DNA of 5,240 nt. It comes from Candidatus Bipolaricaulota bacterium (lineage in GTDB: Bacteria; Bipolaricaulota; Bipolaricaulia; UBA7950; UBA9294). The translations under genes were made by a program, and so were the position numbers. The stretch covers positions 1 to 5,240 of the forward strand of contig JAGYNL010000075.1 in NCBI GenBank assembly GCA_018399865.1, given 5' to 3'. Shown here in pieces: positions 1-5,240 of the stretch; within the stretch, counting starts at the first letter, position 1; each line of letters begins with the position of its first letter. The notes below the pieces were generated by a model, which was not told where the DNA came from, ran no database searches, and was given only the letters and a program-made list of their open reading frames with translations.

Positions 1-868
1 CATGCGAGTGATCCCAGGGGATCCAGCACAGATAATGCTTGGAACAGAGGCAGATCCAGTAACCCTATCGGCTTTACGAAGCGAACTTGGTCTGGATCGA
101 CCGATCTATGCGCAATACCTCTCCTGGCTACACGGGATTCTCACTGGGCAACTTGGTCAATCCCTTCGCTACCACGTACCAATATCCAGTCTTATAGCTT
201 CCCGCTTGGCAGTCACTGCTCCTCTTGCCATTCTAGCAATGATTGTTGCAGTGTTAATTGGTCTGCCTGCAGGGATACTCTCAGCAACCCACAGGGGAAG
301 GTTGAGCGACTACGGCGTAATTGCGCTCTCCCAGGCGGGCTTATCCATTCCCTCATTCTGGCTTGGAATCCTTTTGATATTGGTATTCTCCCTTAAATTG
401 CACTGGTTGCCATCCGGCGGATTTGTCCCATGGAGCAAGAGTATTCAAGGAGCTATCCAATCGCTGATTCTCCCAGCAGCAGCGTTGGGACTTATCCGCG
501 CAGCGGTGGTGGCTCGCCTAAGTCGCTCCTCTCTTCTTGATGTCATTGGCAGGGACTTCGTCCGGGTCGCCCGAGCAAAGGGATTAAGGGAAAGCGTAAT
601 ACTCTGGAAACACTCCTTGAGAAACGCCCTCATCCCAATAACCACAATAATTGGAATGCAGTTTGCCTCACTACTTGCTGGAGCGATAATCATCGAGAAT
701 GTGTTTTACCTTCCAGGTCTGGGAAGACTGGCATTCCAGGCCATTGGACAGCGTGATCTCCCAGTTGTACAGGATATTGTAGTACTTATAGCTATACTCG
801 TTGTATTTACGAACCTTGTTGTAGATCTTGCCTACGCACTGCTTGACCCCCGTATCAGGTTGGAGTGA
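1..868 (+). CDS. Peptide ABC transporter permease, DppB/OppB family (5' partial)
   Basis: Inner-membrane permease subunit of a peptide/nickel-type ABC importer, expected to pair with the next gene product to form the channel. The visible 288 residues begin at MRVIPGDPAQ, which in DppB/OppB proteins lies at the end of transmembrane helix 1. The true start and about 20-30 residues are therefore upstream of the window, and the ATG at position 2 is an internal Met. Hydrophobic segments are seen near visible residues 71-95, 108-133, 153-172, 213-231 and 256-280. The EAA loop that contacts the ATPase is at about 185-213 (RDFVRVARAKGLRES, then the family's usual RNALIP ending). The C-terminal ENVFYLPGLGRL and LLDPRIRLE are typical of the family. 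The frame is intact to TGA at 866-868. The next gene follows directly. The family is certain; the substrate (peptide rather than nickel or sugar) is inferred from the peptidase nearby. Confidence 0.95.
   Translation, partial: MRVIPGDPAQIMLGTEADPVTLSALRSELGLDRPIYAQYLSWLHGILTGQLGQSLRYHVPISSLIASRLAVTAPLAILAMIVAVLIGLPAGILSATHRGRLSDYGVIALSQAGLSIPSFWLGILLILVFSLKLHWLPSGGFVPWSKSIQGAIQSLILPAAALGLIRAAVVARLSRSSLLDVIGRDFVRVARAKGLRESVILWKHSLRNALIPITTIIGMQFASLLAGAIIIENVFYLPGLGRLAFQAIGQRDLPVVQDIVVLIAILVVFTNLVVDLAYALLDPRIRLE
861..865 (+). promoter_or_regulatory. Ribosome binding site that favours the ATG start of the DppC-like gene
   Basis: TGGAG at 861-865 lies five bases before ATG 871, a good Shine-Dalgarno match and spacing. 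The competing GTG at 865 overlaps this motif and would have only AGG at 857-859, also five bases upstream. The site sits within the last codons of the upstream permease gene, so translation of the two permeases is probably coupled whichever start is used. Confidence 0.55.
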
Positions 869-870
869 CC

Positions 871-1713
871 ATGAAAAAAGGCCGCAGGTTCACTAGAAGA
901 GCACGTAGAAACGTCAGTTTTATGATCGGCAGTGCTATCGTGCTATTGATGGTACTGCTAACAATTATTGGATCCTTCTACACTCCATATGACCCCATTA
1001 AGATGCACATTGAAGAAAGGCTCTCACCACCTACATGGCAACACCCACTGGGAACGGACTCGTATGGCAGGGATGTTATGAGCAGGCTCATGCAGGGAGG
1101 ACACAACTCTATGATAGTGGGCATTGTCTCGGTCAGTGGAGGAATGCTCCTCGGCATGCTTTTTGGCTTGATTTCCGGTCTTTCTGGAGCTATTGTTGAC
1201 GAAGTAACAATGCGAGGAATAGATATATTATACGCATTTCCCGCTATACTGACAGCCATCCTCTTCTCCTCTATTCTCGGCCCCAGTCTGACAAACTGCA
1301 TGCTCGCAATTGGCATATACAATGTGCCAATTTTCGCCAGGCTAACGCGAGCGTCGATTCTATCAGCGCGCGAAGAGGAATATGTGACTGCCGCAGAGGC
1401 TATTGGACGAAGTCGGCCTGCGGTTGCCTTGCACCATCTCTTGCCAAACATAATCTCGCCACTGATCGTTCAAGCAACCATACAATTTGCAGCTGCTATC
1501 CTTGCAGAGGCTGGTCTGAGCTATCTAGGACTAGGTACACAACCCCCATTCGCTAGTTGGGGCGGAATGCTCCGCGAAGCGCAGACATTTATGGGCCTTG
1601 ATCCCCTTCTGGCAATCTTTCCAGGGATTACAATCGCTATAACTGTTCTAGGATTTAATTTATTTGGCGATGGGTTGCGTGATTTGCTGGATCCAAGCGT
1701 TATCCAGTACTAA
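871..1713 (+). CDS. Peptide ABC transporter permease, DppC/OppC family
   Basis: Second inner-membrane permease of the importer, 280 residues from ATG 871, a normal length for DppC. A short basic N-terminus (KKGRRFTRRARR) precedes transmembrane helix 1 at about 16-37. The family's periplasmic segment follows, with HPLGTDSYGRDVMSRLM at about 58-74. Further helices lie near 81-104, 120-143, 197-218 and 243-265. The EAA loop for ATPase contact is at about 168-200 (EEYVTAAEAIGRSRPA, then HLLPNIISP). The signature AEAGLSYLGLGTQPP is at about 212-226 and the C-terminus is GDGLRDLLDP. The start is uncertain by two codons: GTG 865 would overlap the upstream stop (GTGA) and add Met-Thr, but ATG 871 has the better ribosome site. 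The gene lies two bases after the DppB-like stop, so the two are clearly co-transcribed. Specificity cannot be read from the permease alone. Confidence 0.95.
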   Translation: MKKGRRFTRRARRNVSFMIGSAIVLLMVLLTIIGSFYTPYDPIKMHIEERLSPPTWQHPLGTDSYGRDVMSRLMQGGHNSMIVGIVSVSGGMLLGMLFGLISGLSGAIVDEVTMRGIDILYAFPAILTAILFSSILGPSLTNCMLAIGIYNVPIFARLTRASILSAREEEYVTAAEAIGRSRPAVALHHLLPNIISPLIVQATIQFAAAILAEAGLSYLGLGTQPPFASWGGMLREAQTFMGLDPLLAIFPGITIAITVLGFNLFGDGLRDLLDPSVIQY

Positions 1714-1720
1714 CAGAGCC

Positions 1721-1749
1721 TTGCCTTTAGCACATGGCGGCATTACCAT
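1721..1749 (+). promoter_or_regulatory. Weak sigma-70-like promoter candidate before the binding-protein gene
   Basis: TTGCCT at 1721-1726 and TACCAT at 1744-1749 each match four of six bases of the -35 and -10 consensus, with exactly 17 bases between them. A start near 1756 would leave a leader of about 40 bases before ATG 1797. Binding proteins of ABC importers are usually needed in excess over the permeases, so an internal promoter would make sense. Matches this weak also occur by chance, and the host's sigma factor preferences are unknown. Confidence 0.2.
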
Positions 1750-1764
1750 CTGCGACAATGGTGA
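1743..1764 (+). other. Small stem-loop between the DppC-like and DppA-like genes
   Basis: TTACCAT (1743-1749) can pair with ATGGTGA (1758-1764), giving seven pairs including one T-G wobble around an eight-base loop. GAGAAAAAC follows, not a T-run, so it is not an intrinsic terminator. If real, it could act as an RNA processing or stability element that raises binding-protein mRNA relative to the permeases, as known for some binding-protein transporter operons. The stem is short and may be chance. It overlaps the -10 part of the promoter candidate. Confidence 0.25.
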
Positions 1765-1785
1765 GAAAAACTCCGTTCATCTACT

Positions 1786-1791
1786 AGGAGG
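1786..1791 (+). promoter_or_regulatory. Perfect Shine-Dalgarno AGGAGG for the binding-protein gene
   Basis: AGGAGG ends five bases before ATG 1797. It is the strongest ribosome site in the window and fixes the start of the binding protein. It fits the high protein level expected of a secreted solute receptor compared with its membrane subunits. Confidence 0.85.
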
Positions 1792-1796
1792 CTTAC

Positions 1797-3338
1797 ATGC
1801 GTGCATTATCTGTAGTGTTTCTTGTAATTGGGGCACTTTGTATGATAGCAATACCAACCCTTTCCCAGACAAACGAAGGGAAGCTTACTGTGGCGCTGAT
1901 GGCTGAGCCGGACGGACTTAACTTGATCCTTACCCCGGCAGCAGCAAGTCTCCAAATAGTCATGTACAACATAAATGAACCTTTGCTGCGTTATAACGCA
2001 GATCTCAGCATAACGCCGCTTCTGGCGAAAAGTTACGAGGTAACAGAGAGGGGGAATGAAACCTATTACACTTTTTACCTGCAAAGCGGGGTTAGGTTTC
2101 ATAATGATGCCCCCTTTACGGCAAACGACGTGAAGTACACCTTCGATACCTTACTGGATCCAGACACTGTATCACCAAACGCCTCGATATTCTCCTTTGT
2201 AAAAAACGTTAAGGTAATAGACCCTATGACGGTTCGTTTCGTTACTGAGGGTGCTGGCTCGCCGCTGATTGGATATCTTGCCTCTGCAAAGGGGACAGGG
2301 ATAATACCACAGGGTGCAAGTATGAACGATTTACGCATTCACCCTATTGGAACTGGGCCATTTGTCTTCTCAGAGTGGGTCCCCGGCGACCACATCACAC
2401 TTGTGAGAAACAAAGACTATTGGAGGCCAGAGCTTCCATACCTGGAAGAGGTAGTGTGCAAGTTCATTCCGGACCAAGCCGCATCTCTTGCTGCCCTGCG
2501 AGCCGGAGATGTTGACCTAGTAGATCGCATGGTTGGAGAGAACGCGCTTCAGATACAGAACGACCCGAAGCTAAAGATAATCTCAGGCCCACAGAACCTG
2601 GTGCAGATACTAGCTATGAACAACAGCCGCCCACCGTTTGATAACGTCTTGGTCCGCCGCGCCATTTGCTACGCGATAAACCGTGAACAGATCATTGAAG
2701 CAACCAACCTCAACACAGAATGGGGAAGCCCGGTCGGCTCACATATGACGCCCATCAGCCCATATTACGTAGATCTGGTAGGTAGGTATCCGTATAACCC
2801 GGACAAAGCCAGAGCTTTGCTTACCCAAGCTGGTTACCCCAACGGATTCTCCACCACAATCTACCTACCGCAACCTTATGAGTTTCATATCCGCACTGGA
2901 CAGATCATCGCTGATGAATTAAGACAGATAGGAATAGACTGCAAGTTGGAGATTCTTGAATGGGGCCAGTGGCTGGATCGTGTTTACAGTCAGTGGGACT
3001 ATGATATGACAGTCATCGCAGATGATGTAGCAATTGAGCCAGCAGCAAATTTTGCAAAGGGATTCGAAAGGACAAAGGAAGATGGATCCTCGGCATACTA
3101 CTGGCAGTATGAGAATTCTTTCTTGCGAACACTCCTAGCCCACGGCCGGGAGATAAATGATCTTCACCAACGCAAAACGATCTACGCAATGGTCCAGACA
3201 TTGATATCCGATGAAGCTGTAATGGCTTGGATTCAGGTCCCGCACCAATTGGAGGGCATGAACTCTAAGCTAATGGGCTACCATATTCTCCCACTTTATG
3301 TACTCGATTTGCAATCGATATACTGGCAGGACAGTTAA
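1797..3338 (+). CDS. Peptide ABC transporter substrate-binding protein, DppA/OppA family (SBP_bac_5)
   Basis: Secreted receptor that captures the transported solute, probably oligopeptides, and delivers it to the permeases. It has 513 residues, normal for the family. A Sec signal peptide is clear: R2, a hydrophobic core at about 5-20, and probable cleavage near TLS-Q at 23/24. Cys15 is not in a lipobox (IGALC has Leu before Cys), so the protein is probably soluble. Family landmarks in order: PLLAKSYEV at 74-82, LQSGVRFHNDAPFTANDVKY at 95-114 (the family signature region), HPIGTGPFVFSEW at 182-194, RNKDYW at 204-209, FDNVLVRRAICYAINREQII at 281-300, and NPDKARALLTQAGYPNGF at 334-351. The usual Trp-x-Gly-Asp...Asp-Pro stretch of the ligand site appears altered, as VIADDVAIEPAANF at 406-419. 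AGGAGG supports the start. The stop overlaps the next ATG by one base. Confidence 0.95.
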   Translation: MRALSVVFLVIGALCMIAIPTLSQTNEGKLTVALMAEPDGLNLILTPAAASLQIVMYNINEPLLRYNADLSITPLLAKSYEVTERGNETYYTFYLQSGVRFHNDAPFTANDVKYTFDTLLDPDTVSPNASIFSFVKNVKVIDPMTVRFVTEGAGSPLIGYLASAKGTGIIPQGASMNDLRIHPIGTGPFVFSEWVPGDHITLVRNKDYWRPELPYLEEVVCKFIPDQAASLAALRAGDVDLVDRMVGENALQIQNDPKLKIISGPQNLVQILAMNNSRPPFDNVLVRRAICYAINREQIIEATNLNTEWGSPVGSHMTPISPYYVDLVGRYPYNPDKARALLTQAGYPNGFSTTIYLPQPYEFHIRTGQIIADELRQIGIDCKLEILEWGQWLDRVYSQWDYDMTVIADDVAIEPAANFAKGFERTKEDGSSAYYWQYENSFLRTLLAHGREINDLHQRKTIYAMVQTLISDEAVMAWIQVPHQLEGMNSKLMGYHILPLYVLDLQSIYWQDS

Positions 3339-3340
3339 TG
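3328..3340 (+). promoter_or_regulatory. Ribosome site and stop/start overlap (TAATG) for the peptidase gene
   Basis: AGGA at 3328-3331 lies six bases before ATG 3338, inside the last codons of the binding-protein gene. The binding-protein TAA (3336-3338) shares its last A with this ATG. This arrangement usually means termination-reinitiation coupling, so the peptidase would be made in proportion to the binding protein. Confidence 0.7.
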
Positions 3341-5224
3341 ACCAAGATACCTAGGCCTTACGGGATGTGGGATAGCCCGATCACGCCGCAGTATATGTCA
3401 ACTGGTGTTCGTTTGAGCGACATTACGTGGGATTCAGACGGCGAGACCCTGGTGTGGTTGGAGGGACGCTCGGATCGCGGGGTTCTGGTTGCAAAGCACA
3501 AAGGAGAAGCCCCCCGAGATCTTACCGCGCAGCTCTCAGTTAGAGCTCGCGTTGGTTACGGTGGCGGAGACTTCACTGTAGCACAGGCTAATATCTACTT
3601 TGTCAGCAGCGGGAGAATCTACCGGCAACAACTATCAGGCGGCCAAGCACGGCCAATTACGCCTCCATTTGGGCAGGCAGCTTCGCCTACTGTATCTCCT
3701 GATGGTCGCTTCATAATCTACGTCCACTCAGATGGAAAAAATGACGCAATAGCCATCTGCGATACAGAGGGATTATTCTGGCCTCAGCGGATTGTTACTG
3801 GAAATGACTTCTACATGCAGCCTTGTTGGCATCCAAATGGACTCACGATTGCCTGGGTGGCCTGGGATCACCCTAATATGCCTTGGGAAGGCACCAAGCT
3901 ATATATAGCAGCTTTACAGATCGACGAGAACCATCTGCCAGCAATAAGCGACAAGCAATTGGTGGCCGGAAGCGATGAAGTAGCAGTATTCCAGCCGCAA
4001 TTCTCACCAGATGGCAAGAATCTAGCTTATGTGTCGGATGAATCTGGGTATGGCAACCTCATGATCTACGACCTAGAAACAAAACTAAGCACTACCTTAA
4101 CCTCGAGAAAAGAGGAGATCTCCCAGCCAGGTTGGGTACAAGGAGAAAGGACTTATGGCTTCACTAGCAATGGCAGATCAATTATCTATCGTTCACGGCT
4201 TGATGGTTCAGACACACTGCACCAGATAGAGATCGATGACAAAACTATGGGTTCGTTCGAGCAAGAACTTGGCGATTATTCATTGTTCTCACAGATCTCA
4301 CCTTCTCCAACTCAGAATGTTGTCGCCCTTATAGCTCAAGGGGCAAACATCCCGCCACGCATCATAACGCTATCGCTAGGGTCCCGGCCATGCATCCATC
4401 GTTTCAGCAAGCCTGAGACAATACCACGTGGTGATCTTTCGATACCGGAAAAGGTCTCCTGGCCATCGACAGACAACCAAGCTGTACGTGGACTCTATTA
4501 TGCTCCCAGCAACGAACAATACTACGGTTTGGGTAAACCGCCAGCGGTGGTGCAGATTCACGGAGGGCCTACATCAGAATATGCAATTGGCTATCACGAG
4601 CAGGCTCAATTCTTCACCTCACGAGGCTATGGTGTATTGCAGGTTAATTACCATGGTAGCAGCGGCTACGGTAAAGCCTATCGCCAGGCACTCAATGGCA
4701 ACTGGGGAAAAATCGACGTCGAGGATACTGTTTCAGGAGCCCGCTTCTTAAGCAATAGCGGTCGCGCGGATGAGGATAAGCTTGTGATCATGGGAGGAAG
4801 CGCCGGCGGATATACAGTACTTCGCTGCCTTACAGAGTACCCAGGGCTTTTTCGGGCAGCCATCTGTCTATACGGCGTTTCCGATCTATTCCGGCTGGTG
4901 ATGGAAACACACAAGTTTGAGGCCCATTACGTTGACTCGCTTGTAGGTCCATTACCCGAAGCAAGCAAGATATATCGCCAACGTTCACCGATATATTCTG
5001 CAGGGAAAATAGTTGACCCAATAGCCATCTTTCAGGGAGAAGAGGATAAAGTGGTCCCCAAAGGACAATCAGAGATGATAGTAGACTCGTTACGTAAGCG
5101 AGGTGTTATACACGAGTATCATCTCTATCCAGGTGAGGGGCACGGTTTTCGCAAAACAGAAACCATTGAGGCTCTGTATAGCGATCTGGAACGTTTCCTG
5201 CGTGAGAACGTCATATTCGCGTAG
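3338..5224 (+). CDS. S9 family serine peptidase (prolyl oligopeptidase fold, acylaminoacyl/dipeptidyl-peptidase-like)
   Basis: Probable cytoplasmic peptidase that cleaves short peptides. It has 628 residues, usual for S9C-like enzymes. No signal peptide is visible, and the N-terminus (RPYGMWDSPITPQ) matches the usual start of this subgroup, supporting ATG 3338. Residues of about 20-380 form a beta-propeller with TolB/PD40-like blade motifs: SPDGRFIIYV at 120-129, HPNGLTIAWVAWDHPNMPWE at 165-184 and SPDGKNLAYVSDESGYGNL at 223-241. The alpha/beta-hydrolase domain covers about 385-628. The triad is Ser488 in GGSAGG, Asp570 in GEEDKVVP and His602 in GEGHGF. HGGP at 408-411 probably supplies the oxyanion hole, and NYHGSSGYGKAYR (437-449) and NWGKIDVEDT (455-464) are conserved in the family. 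All catalytic residues are present, so it should be active. Exact specificity (acylaminoacyl, dipeptidyl or short oligopeptides) cannot be told from sequence. Its place after the binding protein suggests it digests imported peptides. Confidence 0.95.
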   Translation: MTKIPRPYGMWDSPITPQYMSTGVRLSDITWDSDGETLVWLEGRSDRGVLVAKHKGEAPRDLTAQLSVRARVGYGGGDFTVAQANIYFVSSGRIYRQQLSGGQARPITPPFGQAASPTVSPDGRFIIYVHSDGKNDAIAICDTEGLFWPQRIVTGNDFYMQPCWHPNGLTIAWVAWDHPNMPWEGTKLYIAALQIDENHLPAISDKQLVAGSDEVAVFQPQFSPDGKNLAYVSDESGYGNLMIYDLETKLSTTLTSRKEEISQPGWVQGERTYGFTSNGRSIIYRSRLDGSDTLHQIEIDDKTMGSFEQELGDYSLFSQISPSPTQNVVALIAQGANIPPRIITLSLGSRPCIHRFSKPETIPRGDLSIPEKVSWPSTDNQAVRGLYYAPSNEQYYGLGKPPAVVQIHGGPTSEYAIGYHEQAQFFTSRGYGVLQVNYHGSSGYGKAYRQALNGNWGKIDVEDTVSGARFLSNSGRADEDKLVIMGGSAGGYTVLRCLTEYPGLFRAAICLYGVSDLFRLVMETHKFEAHYVDSLVGPLPEASKIYRQRSPIYSAGKIVDPIAIFQGEEDKVVPKGQSEMIVDSLRKRGVIHEYHLYPGEGHGFRKTETIEALYSDLERFLRENVIFA

Positions 5225-5240
5225 ACATCGCTTGCACATG
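5225..5240. other. Non-coding tail of the window
   Basis: Sixteen bases after the peptidase stop. They end in ATG at 5238-5240, but no ribosome site precedes it, so I cannot say whether another gene starts here. No terminator is visible in this short piece. Confidence 0.4.

Noticed and set aside
2..4. ATG at position 2 as the true start of the first permease
   Set aside because: The family's first transmembrane helix normally precedes the RVIPGDPA motif, and here the motif starts immediately, so the gene is cut by the window edge.
978..1451. Long open frame of 157 residues on the minus strand
   Set aside because: It lies wholly opposite the DppC-like permease, has no recognisable motif or ribosome site, and is a shadow of the real coding frame.
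1743..1773. Intrinsic terminator between the permease and receptor genes
   Set aside because: The stem is short, AT-containing and followed by A-rich rather than T-rich sequence, so it does not fit a terminator.
1830..1841. Possible lipoprotein lipobox around Cys15 of the binding protein
   Set aside because: The residue before Cys is Leu and the site lies mid-way in the hydrophobic core; a lipobox needs Gly, Ala or Ser there.
1664..1906. Plus-strand open frame of 80 residues across the permease/receptor junction
   Set aside because: It overlaps the end of one well-supported gene and the start of another in a different frame, and its protein looks like nothing known. It is a chance frame through the gap.
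4428..4751. Plus-strand open frame of 107 residues inside the peptidase gene
   Set aside because: It is out of frame within the catalytic domain of an intact S9 peptidase and its composition is not protein-like.
1..5240. CRISPR arrays, tRNA or rRNA genes, insertion sequences, toxin-antitoxin or defence genes, frameshifts
   Set aside because: Reading both strands I found no regular direct repeats, no RNA gene signatures, no transposase or terminal repeats, and no broken frame in any of the four genes.

Overview
The window holds four genes, all on the + strand and almost back to back: a 5'-truncated DppB-type permease, a DppC-type permease, a DppA-type extracellular solute-binding protein, and a serine peptidase of the prolyl oligopeptidase (S9) family. 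Together they look like a peptide (or peptide-like) ABC importer with a cytoplasmic peptidase encoded in the same transcription unit. The two ATPase subunits that such a transporter needs (DppD/DppF type) are not in the window.

Layout. 1-868 is the DppB-like permease, whose first transmembrane helix and start lie upstream of the window. 871-1713 is the DppC-like permease, with a possible GTG start at 865 that would overlap the previous stop. 1714-1796 is the only real intergenic gap (83 bp). It ends in a perfect AGGAGG ribosome site and holds a weak stem-loop and a weak promoter-like pair of hexamers. 1797-3338 is the solute-binding protein, with a Sec signal peptide and no lipobox. 3338-5224 is the peptidase, whose ATG shares one base with the preceding TAA (TAATG). 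The last 16 bases are non-coding as far as can be seen.

How the genes probably work together (inference): the binding protein captures oligopeptides outside the inner membrane, the two permeases form the channel, and ATPases encoded elsewhere drive import. The peptidase has no signal peptide and probably trims imported peptides in the cytoplasm. The 1-base stop/start overlap suggests that binding protein and peptidase are translationally coupled.

Organism. By eye the base composition is near 50% GC, ribosome sites are strong Shine-Dalgarno types, and ATA and AGA/AGG codons are frequent. The binding protein looks like a soluble secreted protein rather than a lipoprotein, which fits a diderm bacterium better than a typical Bacillota member, although an archaeon is not formally excluded. 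The frequent ATA/AGR codons would suit a thermophile or a deep-branching lineage, but no marker gene is present and I cannot name a phylum.

This is an ordinary metabolic region. I see no mobile element, CRISPR, RNA gene, defence system or unknown multi-gene system. The points most worth a second look are the coupled importer-peptidase arrangement, the altered ligand-site region of the binding protein and the small intergenic region.
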